NCBI GenBank assembly: GCA_934254925.1
Contig: CAKQMD010000003.1
Coordinates: 40,767-104,766 of the forward strand
Source: an uncultured Alphaproteobacteria bacterium
GTDB lineage: Bacteria > Pseudomonadota > Alphaproteobacteria > RF32 > CAG-239
Direction: 5' to 3'
DNA length: 64,000 bases
The stretch's first letter is position 1. Each line of letters opens with the position of its first letter. Positions 25,865-34,541 of the stretch are shown here, one piece after another. The notes beneath the pieces are model-generated. The model ran no database searches, had not been told where the DNA came from, and saw only the letters and a list, made by a program, of their open reading frames with translations. Made by a program: the position numbers and the translations under genes.

Positions 25865-27142
25865 ATGAAAACGCCTTTGACATTGTTTCTGCTTACCGGC
25901 TTTATGATCCTCGGACCGCATGCCCTGCCGGCACGGGGCCAGGTGGTTGTTGACGCGCCTAAGGCCGTCGGCAAGGTTACGGAAGCTTTCGGCAAGGTTG
26001 AAGAAAAATTGGGCGATGCGATGGACAGTGTGGCAAACTCTGCCTTGGGCGCGGGAATTAACAGTACGGTCGAAGGGGCTAAAAACGCCAAAAAATTTGT
26101 TGATGAGAAAGTTGAAAAACTAGAGCAAACTTATCAAAACAGCGATACTAAAAAAGCGATGGATTTGGCCAAAGATATTCAAGCCCTGGAAAAACGGAGC
26201 GAAAGCTTAAAAGCAGAGCTGCAGGAAAAAAAAGAAGAGCTTGAACTCAATAAAAAAATCATAAGCCAGGTTATGGACGGCAAGGTCAAAAATTTGCAGA
26301 ACAATGCGCAACAGTTGGAAGACGCAACAGAGGACCCGCTGCGTCTGTCTTTGGCGGAGACCCAAAAAGTTCAGGCTCAGGAACTGCAGGCCAAATTGCA
26401 GGATCAGCTTGGCGAGTTGGATGCTTCCTTCTTAAATGAACAGAAGAAAATCCTTGAAGAATTGGCAGATATTGCCGAAGAAAGTACAGAACTTACCAAT
26501 CGTGCGGCGGCTCTCGGCAAGGTTAACGTTGAGGTGACGATTCCCAAGGAGATTTCAGCAGTCAAACAAGACATCACCTTGCCGAATGTCGCAGACTATA
26601 TTCCCTCTGCGGAGGAAATTGCGGAAGTGTTTGAAAAACGCCAAAAGAGCGCTCAAAAAAATCGAAAAGAAAACGCCAATAAGGCCGTGGAAGCCCTTTT
26701 TGACGTACCAACCGACAGAAAAAAGGTTAATGAAACCGCCGGAGCGCAGGATGTTATGTCTAATACTTCCGATGCCGCTAAAGTCAGTACCAAAGTTTTG
26801 CTGGAACAGTTGAAGATCCTTCAAACCTATGTCAACCTAGTGGTGTTAGATTTGCAAAATCAATCATCGGCGGCCTTGTCGAACTTAGGGGCGCAAACCA
26901 AAGATCCTGATGCAGATTACAGTCGTTTTGATTTGGAACAGTATAACCCCAAAAAAAGCCAAAACAAGCTGAACATCACGGCAGCCAAAGAGGCATTGGG
27001 CGGCTTGAGGGAAAAGATCGGCGACTATAAGGAACAAGTAGTCAATACCGTGCAGAGTGTGAAGGAACAGGTCGGTTCTCAGGAAGCGAAAAACTTTAAT
27101 TTGCAAAATCTGGTATCCGGCAGCAAAGGAGGCGGCTTATGA
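25865..27142 (+). CDS. Secreted coiled-coil protein
   Basis: 425 residues with a signal peptide (about 1-26, ending PARGQ). A first amphipathic Ala/Gly/Lys region (VGKVTEAFGKVEEKLGDAMD) is followed by coiled coil at about 75-225. After a polar linker, a helical C-terminus (VLLEQLKILQTYVNLVVLDL) resembles the end of VirB5/TrbJ-like proteins, where such a helix repeats. No cysteine is present in the mature part. It overlaps the giant protein that follows by 4 bp (ATGA). Function unknown; position suggests a periplasmic or pilus-associated T4SS part. Confidence 0.6.
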   Translation: MKTPLTLFLLTGFMILGPHALPARGQVVVDAPKAVGKVTEAFGKVEEKLGDAMDSVANSALGAGINSTVEGAKNAKKFVDEKVEKLEQTYQNSDTKKAMDLAKDIQALEKRSESLKAELQEKKEELELNKKIISQVMDGKVKNLQNNAQQLEDATEDPLRLSLAETQKVQAQELQAKLQDQLGELDASFLNEQKKILEELADIAEESTELTNRAAALGKVNVEVTIPKEISAVKQDITLPNVADYIPSAEEIAEVFEKRQKSAQKNRKENANKAVEALFDVPTDRKKVNETAGAQDVMSNTSDAAKVSTKVLLEQLKILQTYVNLVVLDLQNQSSAALSNLGAQTKDPDADYSRFDLEQYNPKKSQNKLNITAAKEALGGLREKIGDYKEQVVNTVQSVKEQVGSQEAKNFNLQNLVSGSKGGGL

Positions 27143-30100
27143 TGAAATATGGCAAATGGGCGCTTGCCGCCGCAATGATTGCTTTGTTGCTGCCCGCAAA
27201 AGTCCGCAGTCAAACGTCGACGATTGATCCGGCGTCAACGGCAGCCTCTGCGGGAAAGCAGGTTGCCGGTGGTTTAACGACGGCCGGATCGATCAAGAAT
27301 ACTCTCACAAAAATGGCAACGGATGCCAATAAGGCCGCACAAGCCGCTTTGGGCATAACCGGAGGAGATTGGACAAGCCTTGCAAAATTTGCCAAAGGCA
27401 TTCCCGGAGAAACCGGTTTTGACGTCAGTGCAACAAATTTCAAAAAATATCAAAGCAAAGAAGCCGTAAAGAAAATGTTTACCGAATATTTTCTGCGCTA
27501 TCCGACCAATCCGGATTACAGCACGGCGGGAAAGCTGGAATATGAAAATGCTTTTGAGCGCTTTTATGAAGGAACTGTGCTTGAAGTCTACAACAGTTCA
27601 ACAGAACTTAAAAAGTATCTGGACATAACGGTTGCCGACAAAGTGGCCGCCGTGGAAAAAGCGCTGACCGAAGGCGGTTCCGGCCTGCCGGACCCTTCGG
27701 CGGACAATGAAAGCAAATTTAATAACGCCAAGGCTTATGAAGCTTATGATCAATTGCTGAGCGTTTTGCAGAAAGCGCTGGCACTGCAGGCACAGCTTTT
27801 GGCGGCCGAAAGAGTCAAGAGCGGTGAGGTACGTCCTGTCTATATTCCGAAATCTTCCGATAAAAAGGCGGCGCTGCAGCCTTCCGGTGCTTTTAAAATT
27901 GCCGGGATGATGCCGCTGGCCTTTGCCAAAACGGCGGAAGAGGCCGATGATCAAGAGGAAAAAACGCCTGCCGTCTCTCCTGATGAAATTAATGCCGAGA
28001 TCGGCGGCACAATAACCATGGTGACGCTGCCAGCGTCGGAAAAAGTTCATCCTTTTGTTTCGGCGGCGGACAAGATTGATGCCTTGGCGGCCTTGGAAGA
28101 AGTCAACCAGGAAATTGTCGCCGCAACCCGCAGCCACAATATGGTCAACAGCCTGAAGGATTATCGCGAAAACGCTTTGGCTTATCAACGAATGAAAAAA
28201 ATGCACCAAAGGGTTTTGGAACTGCTGAAAATCTCTGATACCTGTGCTAAAAATTTTCTTGGTCGTCATTTTGAGCAACCGGAGGCTTTGTGGTCCGGCG
28301 GCGCAATAGGCGACAACGTAGCCGCGCATGAACTACGCCGCGGCCTTTCCGCCTGGGCAATAGATGCTTATGATGTTGCCAAGGCCGCTTCGCTTTCTCC
28401 GGTTTCATATGACGACGCCGGCGCGATTTCCCTTTCTTCAGATGAAGATGACGAACAAGACGCTGAGGAGAAAAGCCTTAGTTTGGAAGAACGGCAAGCG
28501 CAGGCCGAGAAAACCATCAATTCGCAGTCGACGGGCCTGTCCAATCCCGGAGACGAAGATCAAATTGCGGCGGAAAACCGTGCCATTAACCTGATTTCTT
28601 GGCAAATCGGCGCCGAAGCCGTCAAGTCATTGGCCGCCACGCCCCAGACTTGGGGAGCCGTCGGCGGTTTTCCTTTGTGGACGGATACCAAACTTTTCTA
28701 TAAGCAGTACCTGGACGGCAAATATGCCAATATCCGACAGTTGCTCAAGGATCAGATAGATCTGGAGCAGGTAAAATATCAGGTGGCCGATAGTTTGAAA
28801 ATGCCGCTGCTGGTCGCCTCGGAAAAAGAGATAACCCAACGCCGTGAGGACTTACAAAAAATCGAAGATAATTTGGAAGCAGAAGAAACCCGGTTGGCCG
28901 CACAACGCAAAAGTGCCGTCGATGCCATCATCAGCCGTCGGGACGCAACGATAAAAAACCTGGAGGCGCAAAAGAAGGCTCTGAACCTGCAGCTTAATGA
29001 AATCGGCAATAAGGTGAAGCAATACAAGCAGGCGCTTGAAGATTATCAAAACCAGTTGCAGGAAGACGCAACCCAATCGTTAATTGACGAAGTAACCAAG
29101 GATCCCCTGGCCGGGTATACCGGAGCGGCTTTGGAATCCCGTTATTTTTATCGTAACCGGGAGGAAATGGCTTTTGCCGCGGTGACCGTGCAGGAAGAAC
29201 AGACGGATGAAGAGCGAACGGAGGCGGAAACCGTTGCGCCGGAAGCTTCTGTCGTCATTGAGGAAAGCGGTTATGAGGCAACCGTCGGCAACAACAAGGA
29301 AATCAACCTGGATGCCAGTTACCAAAAGGCCTTGTCCCGCCTGCAATCCGGCGAAACCGAAGAAACTCTGCGCCAAGAAATCAAAAGCGCCGAAGCGGAG
29401 CTGCAAAAGCTTTCTGCCCGCGTTGAAGAAATTAACGAACAAATTCGTCAAGCCAAATTTGCCGCGCAAAACGAAATTTCCGAACAGTCCCGCCAATCTC
29501 TTGCAGCGGTTGAAGCAGCCGAAGCCCAGGCCGAGCAGGCGCGCGACGCTTTGGAAAAGTCTTATGCCGCCAAATTGACGCAGGCCGCTGCCGGCATTTT
29601 GGCTCCCCAGTTGACGCTGATCCGGCAAAATATTAATGCCGCAGCCAAGGCTTCGGTCAAAGACCTGGAAAATTTGCTGGATGCCCGCATTAACCAAGCA
29701 CAAAAGGAGTTGGAGGCTTTGGGTGATGAATTGTACGATCCCCGACAACATGATAAAGTCGTCAAGATTCATCAGCGCCTGATTGATGATCTGAAAATAA
29801 TGATGTTAACCGTCAAAAATCCCCTCAAAAGCGGCAATTTAATGTCTGTCCCTCTGTTTGCCGCCGTCTTGTCGGCGGATACGTCCCCCGAGACGGAGGA
29901 GTACTTTATCGGCTCCCGCGGCAAAACCCGAGATCTTAAGGCGCCGCGCCCGGCTCCGGATTTCAATCTGCCGCCTTTGCGCGAAATTGTGCATTTTGAC
30001 GAGACAGATAAGGAAAATACGCTGCCGACGATAACCTCCGGCGCCAATCGCGTTGACAACCCTGCGGTGGCAACGGACGCCTTTTTGAACTACGGCGGCG

Positions 30101-31095
30101 AGATTCCGCCGATCTGGCAGTTGATGCTGCAGGATAAGGTGTTTGTCGAAAAAGACTTTAACCTCAAGGCGGCCCTCAATACCGGCTGCGTTAGCGAAGC
30201 CTTTTACCGCGGCGGTATTTTCCCCTGCCGCATCAAAGACAGCGAACGGGTTGTCACTGTCAACGGCAACGGCAGTTATGTCTTTGACAATTCCGCCGCA
30301 GTCGCCGAATGTCCTTATCTGACCGTGCGCGGCGGGTCCCTTGTTTATGATACCAAAACCGAAGGCTCGGCTGTCGTGACTACCCGCGATCCTGCTCAAG
30401 CATCTGATGCCGCCTGCGAATACAGCGAACTGGGAATCTTTTTTGAAGCAGATGAGAACAATGTCCTTCACATGCGTCCCAATGCCAACGCTGTCTTCGT
30501 CTTTTTGAAGGAGCAGGAAGACAAGTTCGGTCAAAATCAGGACCTGACAAGCGATTCCGAAAAAATCCGCAAAGGGCTTTATGACCATGCGCCCTTGTCC
30601 CGTAATCAGATCGGAGACTTTTTGACCTTTGTCGAAATGGAAGACAAATACCGCAAATCCGTGGAAGAGCTGCAGCAAAGTTATGAAGAGAACAAACAGG
30701 ACCTGCGAGATTTGTTAAGCGAGTTCGGCCTGGCTCCGACCGAAGATTTTGATTTGGCGAAAGAGGCGGATTACCAACTTGTCCGCGACAAGTTGGATCG
30801 GCTTAAAAACCGCAGCATCCGCAATGCCCGCACGGCCCTTGGCACCATCGAGGCGGAAGACGACGTTATCAACGAGCGTACCGGTCTTTATGAAAAACAG
30901 TTGAAAGCTCTGGAACTGGATAAAAACGAAATGGTGCCCGTCAGCGGCAGTGAGGTTGATCTTGCCGCCCTGAGCGAGGAGATAAAAACCGCCGAAGCCG
31001 ACCAAAACGTTGCCGACGCCTACCGTAAAACGGCTGATGAGATGTTTGAAAAAAATCTGAATAACCTCTCTTATCCTTATTGCGCAATTTATTAA
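27139..31095 (+). CDS. Giant secreted coiled-coil protein (1318 aa)
   Basis: 1318 residues, starting with two ATG codons after an AAAGGAGG site. The signal peptide (about 1-25) ends VRSQ. The N-terminal 390 residues are globular-looking and helical, with a cysteine in ISDTCAKNFLGRHF. An acidic segment is near 430-450. Long charged coiled coils follow at about 555-650 and 725-880. A C-terminal globular part (about 960-1120, with cysteines in NTGCVSEAFYRGGIFPCR and a later CPYL and ACEYSE) precedes more helix and an ending YPYCAIY. No known enzyme motif was found. It sits between the coiled-coil cluster and virB8 and overlaps the previous gene. A very long periplasmic or surface stalk is plausible. 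Confidence 0.6.
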   Translation: MMKYGKWALAAAMIALLLPAKVRSQTSTIDPASTAASAGKQVAGGLTTAGSIKNTLTKMATDANKAAQAALGITGGDWTSLAKFAKGIPGETGFDVSATNFKKYQSKEAVKKMFTEYFLRYPTNPDYSTAGKLEYENAFERFYEGTVLEVYNSSTELKKYLDITVADKVAAVEKALTEGGSGLPDPSADNESKFNNAKAYEAYDQLLSVLQKALALQAQLLAAERVKSGEVRPVYIPKSSDKKAALQPSGAFKIAGMMPLAFAKTAEEADDQEEKTPAVSPDEINAEIGGTITMVTLPASEKVHPFVSAADKIDALAALEEVNQEIVAATRSHNMVNSLKDYRENALAYQRMKKMHQRVLELLKISDTCAKNFLGRHFEQPEALWSGGAIGDNVAAHELRRGLSAWAIDAYDVAKAASLSPVSYDDAGAISLSSDEDDEQDAEEKSLSLEERQAQAEKTINSQSTGLSNPGDEDQIAAENRAINLISWQIGAEAVKSLAATPQTWGAVGGFPLWTDTKLFYKQYLDGKYANIRQLLKDQIDLEQVKYQVADSLKMPLLVASEKEITQRREDLQKIEDNLEAEETRLAAQRKSAVDAIISRRDATIKNLEAQKKALNLQLNEIGNKVKQYKQALEDYQNQLQEDATQSLIDEVTKDPLAGYTGAALESRYFYRNREEMAFAAVTVQEEQTDEERTEAETVAPEASVVIEESGYEATVGNNKEINLDASYQKALSRLQSGETEETLRQEIKSAEAELQKLSARVEEINEQIRQAKFAAQNEISEQSRQSLAAVEAAEAQAEQARDALEKSYAAKLTQAAAGILAPQLTLIRQNINAAAKASVKDLENLLDARINQAQKELEALGDELYDPRQHDKVVKIHQRLIDDLKIMMLTVKNPLKSGNLMSVPLFAAVLSADTSPETEEYFIGSRGKTRDLKAPRPAPDFNLPPLREIVHFDETDKENTLPTITSGANRVDNPAVATDAFLNYGGEIPPIWQLMLQDKVFVEKDFNLKAALNTGCVSEAFYRGGIFPCRIKDSERVVTVNGNGSYVFDNSAAVAECPYLTVRGGSLVYDTKTEGSAVVTTRDPAQASDAACEYSELGIFFEADENNVLHMRPNANAVFVFLKEQEDKFGQNQDLTSDSEKIRKGLYDHAPLSRNQIGDFLTFVEMEDKYRKSVEELQQSYEENKQDLRDLLSEFGLAPTEDFDLAKEADYQLVRDKLDRLKNRSIRNARTALGTIEAEDDVINERTGLYEKQLKALELDKNEMVPVSGSEVDLAALSEEIKTAEADQNVADAYRKTADEMFEKNLNNLSYPYCAIY

Positions 31096-31111
31096 TCTGA
31101 GGCAAACTGGG

Positions 31112-31870
31112 ATGATGAACAAGGAAAATAACATTTTAGACGGCAGCAAGGTCCTGGCCATTGAAGACGGTAATGCCCGCCCGGAGTTTATCGAGGAGCT
31201 TGACGAAGTCACCGAAGGCTACAAGCTCAAATATTATTTGTGGCTGTCGCGGCTGTTTATTGTTTTGGCCGTTTCTTCCCTGCTGCTGATGACCAGTGCC
31301 TCTCTGGCTTTGTTCAAGTTGGCGCCGATGGTCAGTGTCGAACCTTTTTTAATGATCTCTCAAGATACCAGCGAAGGCATTGTCCGCGACGAACCGATTT
31401 CCTACGACATGAGCTCGCGCGAAAAAATGATGGAAACCTTCATTCGGCAGTACATCATCTTTCGCAACACCATCATTAATGACCCAATAGAAATGCGCAG
31501 CCGCTGGCTTCCCGGCGGTATTGTGAATTTTTTGTCGTCGGACGAAGTTTTTGACGCTTTTTTCCGTCAGGTATCCTCCACTTGGGAAGATATTTTTAAA
31601 ATGTCGCTGGTCCGCGAGGTGGAGATCATTTCCATTGGTCGCCTCGGCGGTCCGCGCAGTCCGGTTTGGAAGGTGGATTTCCGCACGTATGACATGTACG
31701 AGGTTGAGGGCCGGGGCGTCGCGCGCGAAACCACGCTTAAAACGCGCTATTGGACCGCTTCCGTCACGCCTTATTTCATTCAGGATCGTATGTTTATGGG
31801 GCGTCGCCTGATCAATCCGCTTGGTTTTACCGTCACGCGCTATTCTCAGGCCGAAGTGGAAATCTTCTAA
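31112..31870 (+). CDS. virB8: VirB8-like inner-membrane protein 1
   Basis: 252 residues: a cytoplasmic N-terminus, one TM helix (about 46-66, LFIVLAVSSLLLMTSASLALF) and a periplasmic NTF2-like domain. The domain keeps the VirB8 features RQYIIFRNTI, WTASVTPYF and the conserved NPxG motif (INPLGFTVTRYSQAE, near 234). VirB8 links the inner-membrane complex to the VirB9/VirB10 core. It follows the giant coiled-coil gene by 16 bp with GAGG upstream. A second, clearly different VirB8 lies 316 bp downstream, as in Rickettsiales vir loci. Confidence 0.88.
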   Translation: MMNKENNILDGSKVLAIEDGNARPEFIEELDEVTEGYKLKYYLWLSRLFIVLAVSSLLLMTSASLALFKLAPMVSVEPFLMISQDTSEGIVRDEPISYDMSSREKMMETFIRQYIIFRNTIINDPIEMRSRWLPGGIVNFLSSDEVFDAFFRQVSSTWEDIFKMSLVREVEIISIGRLGGPRSPVWKVDFRTYDMYEVEGRGVARETTLKTRYWTASVTPYFIQDRMFMGRRLINPLGFTVTRYSQAEVEIF

Positions 31871-31974
31871 GCTGTTGATATATTTTTCTTGGTATTAGAC
31901 TTTTAAACCAAAAGAGTTTAATTTGTATTCATCTGGATATTTGTCTTTTATATATAAAGAAAGGATAATAAGCG

Positions 31975-32163
31975 ATGTTTACAACCCTGAGACTGTTGCT
32001 GGTCGCCTCTTTGTTCGCGTTGACCGGCTGTTTTGGTTCTTATTATGAGCCGGAACCTGTCGGGATCGGTAAAGCGGCCGACGAACTCAAACTGTCTCCC
32101 TGCGCCTGTCTGCAGCTGGATCTTCCTCAGGAACTTCCGGACTGGTTTGTAGCGGTTATTTAG
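31975..32163 (+). CDS. VirB7-like small lipoprotein
   Basis: 62 residues with a lipoprotein signal ending LTGC (Cys19) and a mature part of about 44 residues holding two more cysteines (SPCACLQL). VirB7 is a short outer-membrane lipoprotein that pairs with VirB9, often through a disulfide. Size, lipobox and position between two virB8 genes and before virB9 fit well. The call rests on context, because such short sequences carry little signal. An AAGGA site lies upstream. Confidence 0.7.
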   Translation: MFTTLRLLLVASLFALTGCFGSYYEPEPVGIGKAADELKLSPCACLQLDLPQELPDWFVAVI

Positions 32164-32185
32164 TTTTTTATAAAGGCGCGAGGTT

Positions 32186-32914
32186 ATGGTCAACGAGCTG
32201 GAGGGGAACAACACTTCTCAAAAATTAATCGGCGGGCAGGGACGGCGCGTCCAGTCGCGTTCGACCTCCTCTGACGTGTTCGTGGCTAATGTCGGGGAAA
32301 AGCGTTATCTTTGGACGGCGCGTGCTTTTGCCGTCATTACCGCCATCAGCTTGTGCTGCAATCTTGTTCTGATTTTGGCGCTGTATCAGGTTTTGCCATT
32401 GTATCGCATTGAGCCTTTCTTGTTGACTTTTCAGAACCGTTCCGAGCAAGTTTATAACATTCAGCCGCTGCAGGGTGGTCTTAAAAATGAAAAAGCCGTC
32501 ACCGAGGTTTTTATCCGCGAATACGTCTTGCTGCGCAGCACTTTTGACCGTGATGTTGCGGAAATGGAAACTCGTTGGATGCCCAACGGACCGATTCAGG
32601 AAATGTCTTCGCCCAAAGTGTACAGCGATTTTCTTGAAAATACCGCAAAAAAAGCCTTGGCTGCCATTCGTAGCCGCGGTCTGATGCGCGAAGTGAAAAT
32701 TCTTTCGGTTAACGAATTAAGTCCGGGATTGTGGCAAGTGGAATATGAAACCCGCGACATGTATCCCGATTCGTCGCGGCCGGAGGTCAACTATTGGACG
32801 GCGTCGCTGCGGGTGGCCTACCGTCGCAAAAGCGTCAGATACGGCGACAGGCTCAAAAATCCGGTCGGCTTTACCGTAACGGCATATTCGTTAACCTATA
32901 ATAAGGTTGAGTAA
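32186..32914 (+). CDS. virB8: VirB8-like inner-membrane protein 2
   Basis: 242 residues of the same architecture as the first VirB8: TM helix about 46-70 (AFAVITAISLCCNLVLILALY), then a periplasmic domain with FIREYVLLRSTFDRD, NYWTASLRVAYRRK and the NPxG motif (KNPVGFTVTAYS, near 225). Outside these motifs the two proteins differ widely, so they are old paralogs rather than a recent duplication. They may form a hetero-oligomer or sit at different layers of the inner-membrane complex. It starts 22 bp after the VirB7-like gene. Confidence 0.87.
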   Translation: MVNELEGNNTSQKLIGGQGRRVQSRSTSSDVFVANVGEKRYLWTARAFAVITAISLCCNLVLILALYQVLPLYRIEPFLLTFQNRSEQVYNIQPLQGGLKNEKAVTEVFIREYVLLRSTFDRDVAEMETRWMPNGPIQEMSSPKVYSDFLENTAKKALAAIRSRGLMREVKILSVNELSPGLWQVEYETRDMYPDSSRPEVNYWTASLRVAYRRKSVRYGDRLKNPVGFTVTAYSLTYNKVE

Positions 32915-32933
32915 GTGGGAGATATTTAAAATC

Positions 32934-34541
32934 ATGGCTCGTCATCATTTCAATACAATCCTGTTGGCTGTCGCTATTCTGGTGGCTTTCGTCCCGGGGA
33001 TTCGGGCACAGGTGGACCAACAGGCCATGGATGCCAGTGCCGATCAGGCGCAGGGTAATTACGCTCCCATGAACATGGGCTATGCCGGGTTCAACTCTTT
33101 GGGCATGACGCAGGCCGCTTGGCTTGATCCGATGCAAAATCTCGGCGAGGGACAGTCGCGTCCGGCTTATTCCCGTTATTATTGGTCGCCGGATTTGGTC
33201 TTGCCTATCCGGTTGCGCGAAGGGATGATTACCTTGGTTAACTTTCCCGAATGGGAGATGATTGAAGATATTTATATCGGGGACAACGCGACTTTTGACG
33301 GTCAGATTTCAGGTCCGAACACTTTGCTGCTTTATCCGCGCAAAGGTGCCAATGTCGGCGTGGACACCAACGTGATCGTGTTCGGTCGCTCCGGCAACCG
33401 CTATGTCTTTTACGTCAAGTCGGAAGCCGTTAACACCGAAAGGCTGACCAACTCGATTATTGATATTGATGTGATCGGCGGTCAAAACGGTGTCGGCGGC
33501 GCAGGCGGCATGGCGTCTCTGCGCGGCGGTGCCAACGGCGGAACGACCAGCGGCGGAAAATCCGTTGACGCGACTTACACCCGACGTTTCCAAAAATCGG
33601 ACTGGTTGAAGGAAATCCCTGTTGATCCTTCGAAGTTTCGTTTTGACATTGAGGTCTATGTTCCCAATCCCGATGATGTGGTGATTGCACCCGAACGCGT
33701 TTGGAGAGATGATATTTTTACTTATATCGACCTTGGTAAAAAAGCTTTGAACATGATGCAGCGTCCGGTTGTCAGTATGATCGTCGAACGTGTTGAAGTT
33801 CCCGTCGGTTTCCGCACCAAGGGACCGGACAACCGCCTGATCATCGTCGAAGGTGTCGGAGATATGGTCTTGCGCAACGGCAAGCGGATCATTTGTCTGA
33901 AGCTGCGTCGTTCCGGCGCCAGTGGTTTGGAATATGCCATTGATGCCTCTGACAATTTGCCTCCGACTTGGGATGTCCCGGCCCCGCTCCCCGATCAAAA
34001 CACCAGAGCTTTCGGCAATCAGCCCCAAGGAATGACAACGCCGATCCCTCAACAGGGTGCGCAGATTCCCGGACAATATGACATTCAGGTCGGACAATCT
34101 CAGGTTATTGTGCCACAATATAAAGGGGTGGCTGGCGGCAACAACGGCGTTAACGTCAATTATCAAGGAGCCGCGGCGAATTTTGATTATTCAAAGATGC
34201 AGCGGATCAGCAATTCCGGCAACTATGACGCTAATAACCCCTATAAGCAGTTTGGCTATGGGTCCGGCTTCAGCGACGGCAATTCCAATATTTCGATTGA
34301 GTTGGGCACGGACGCCAACGTCGGCAATCTTGAAAACCTCTGGAACGACCTGTCGTCTCAATATGGGCAAGACCTTGAGCGCTATGAACCGTTTTATTCG
34401 GTAGACGCGCCGGCGGATGGACAAGGCAAAGAGCTGTTTCATTTGCGCGTCGGTCCGGTGAAAACCTTGGAAGAAGGCGATCGCGTCTGCAGTAAACTCG
34501 GACGCAACGGAATATTCTGCAGTGTGGTAAGGACCCAATGA
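32934..34541 (+). CDS. virB9: VirB9 fused to a C-terminal SPOR domain
   Basis: About 535 residues from the ATG at 32934, chosen for its clean signal peptide (1-26, ending IRAQ) and upstream GGGAG; an in-frame TTG at 32907 lies inside virB8. The VirB9 N-terminal domain is about 90-195 (LREGMITLVNFPEWEMIEDI, RYVFYVKSEA). A Gly-rich insert is near 181-204. The VirB9 C-terminal domain is about 245-345 (WRDDIFTYIDLGKK, RPVVSMIVERVEVPVG). Beyond a Gln/Pro/Asn-rich linker, residues 450-535 form a SPOR domain (LENLWNDLSSQYGQDLERY, LFHLRVGPVKTLEEGDRVC, RNGIFCSVVRT). SPOR domains bind denuded peptidoglycan, so this VirB9 could tie the outer-membrane core to the cell wall. Ordinary VirB9 is about 270-300 residues. 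Confidence 0.88.
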   Translation: MARHHFNTILLAVAILVAFVPGIRAQVDQQAMDASADQAQGNYAPMNMGYAGFNSLGMTQAAWLDPMQNLGEGQSRPAYSRYYWSPDLVLPIRLREGMITLVNFPEWEMIEDIYIGDNATFDGQISGPNTLLLYPRKGANVGVDTNVIVFGRSGNRYVFYVKSEAVNTERLTNSIIDIDVIGGQNGVGGAGGMASLRGGANGGTTSGGKSVDATYTRRFQKSDWLKEIPVDPSKFRFDIEVYVPNPDDVVIAPERVWRDDIFTYIDLGKKALNMMQRPVVSMIVERVEVPVGFRTKGPDNRLIIVEGVGDMVLRNGKRIICLKLRRSGASGLEYAIDASDNLPPTWDVPAPLPDQNTRAFGNQPQGMTTPIPQQGAQIPGQYDIQVGQSQVIVPQYKGVAGGNNGVNVNYQGAAANFDYSKMQRISNSGNYDANNPYKQFGYGSGFSDGNSNISIELGTDANVGNLENLWNDLSSQYGQDLERYEPFYSVDAPADGQGKELFHLRVGPVKTLEEGDRVCSKLGRNGIFCSVVRTQ

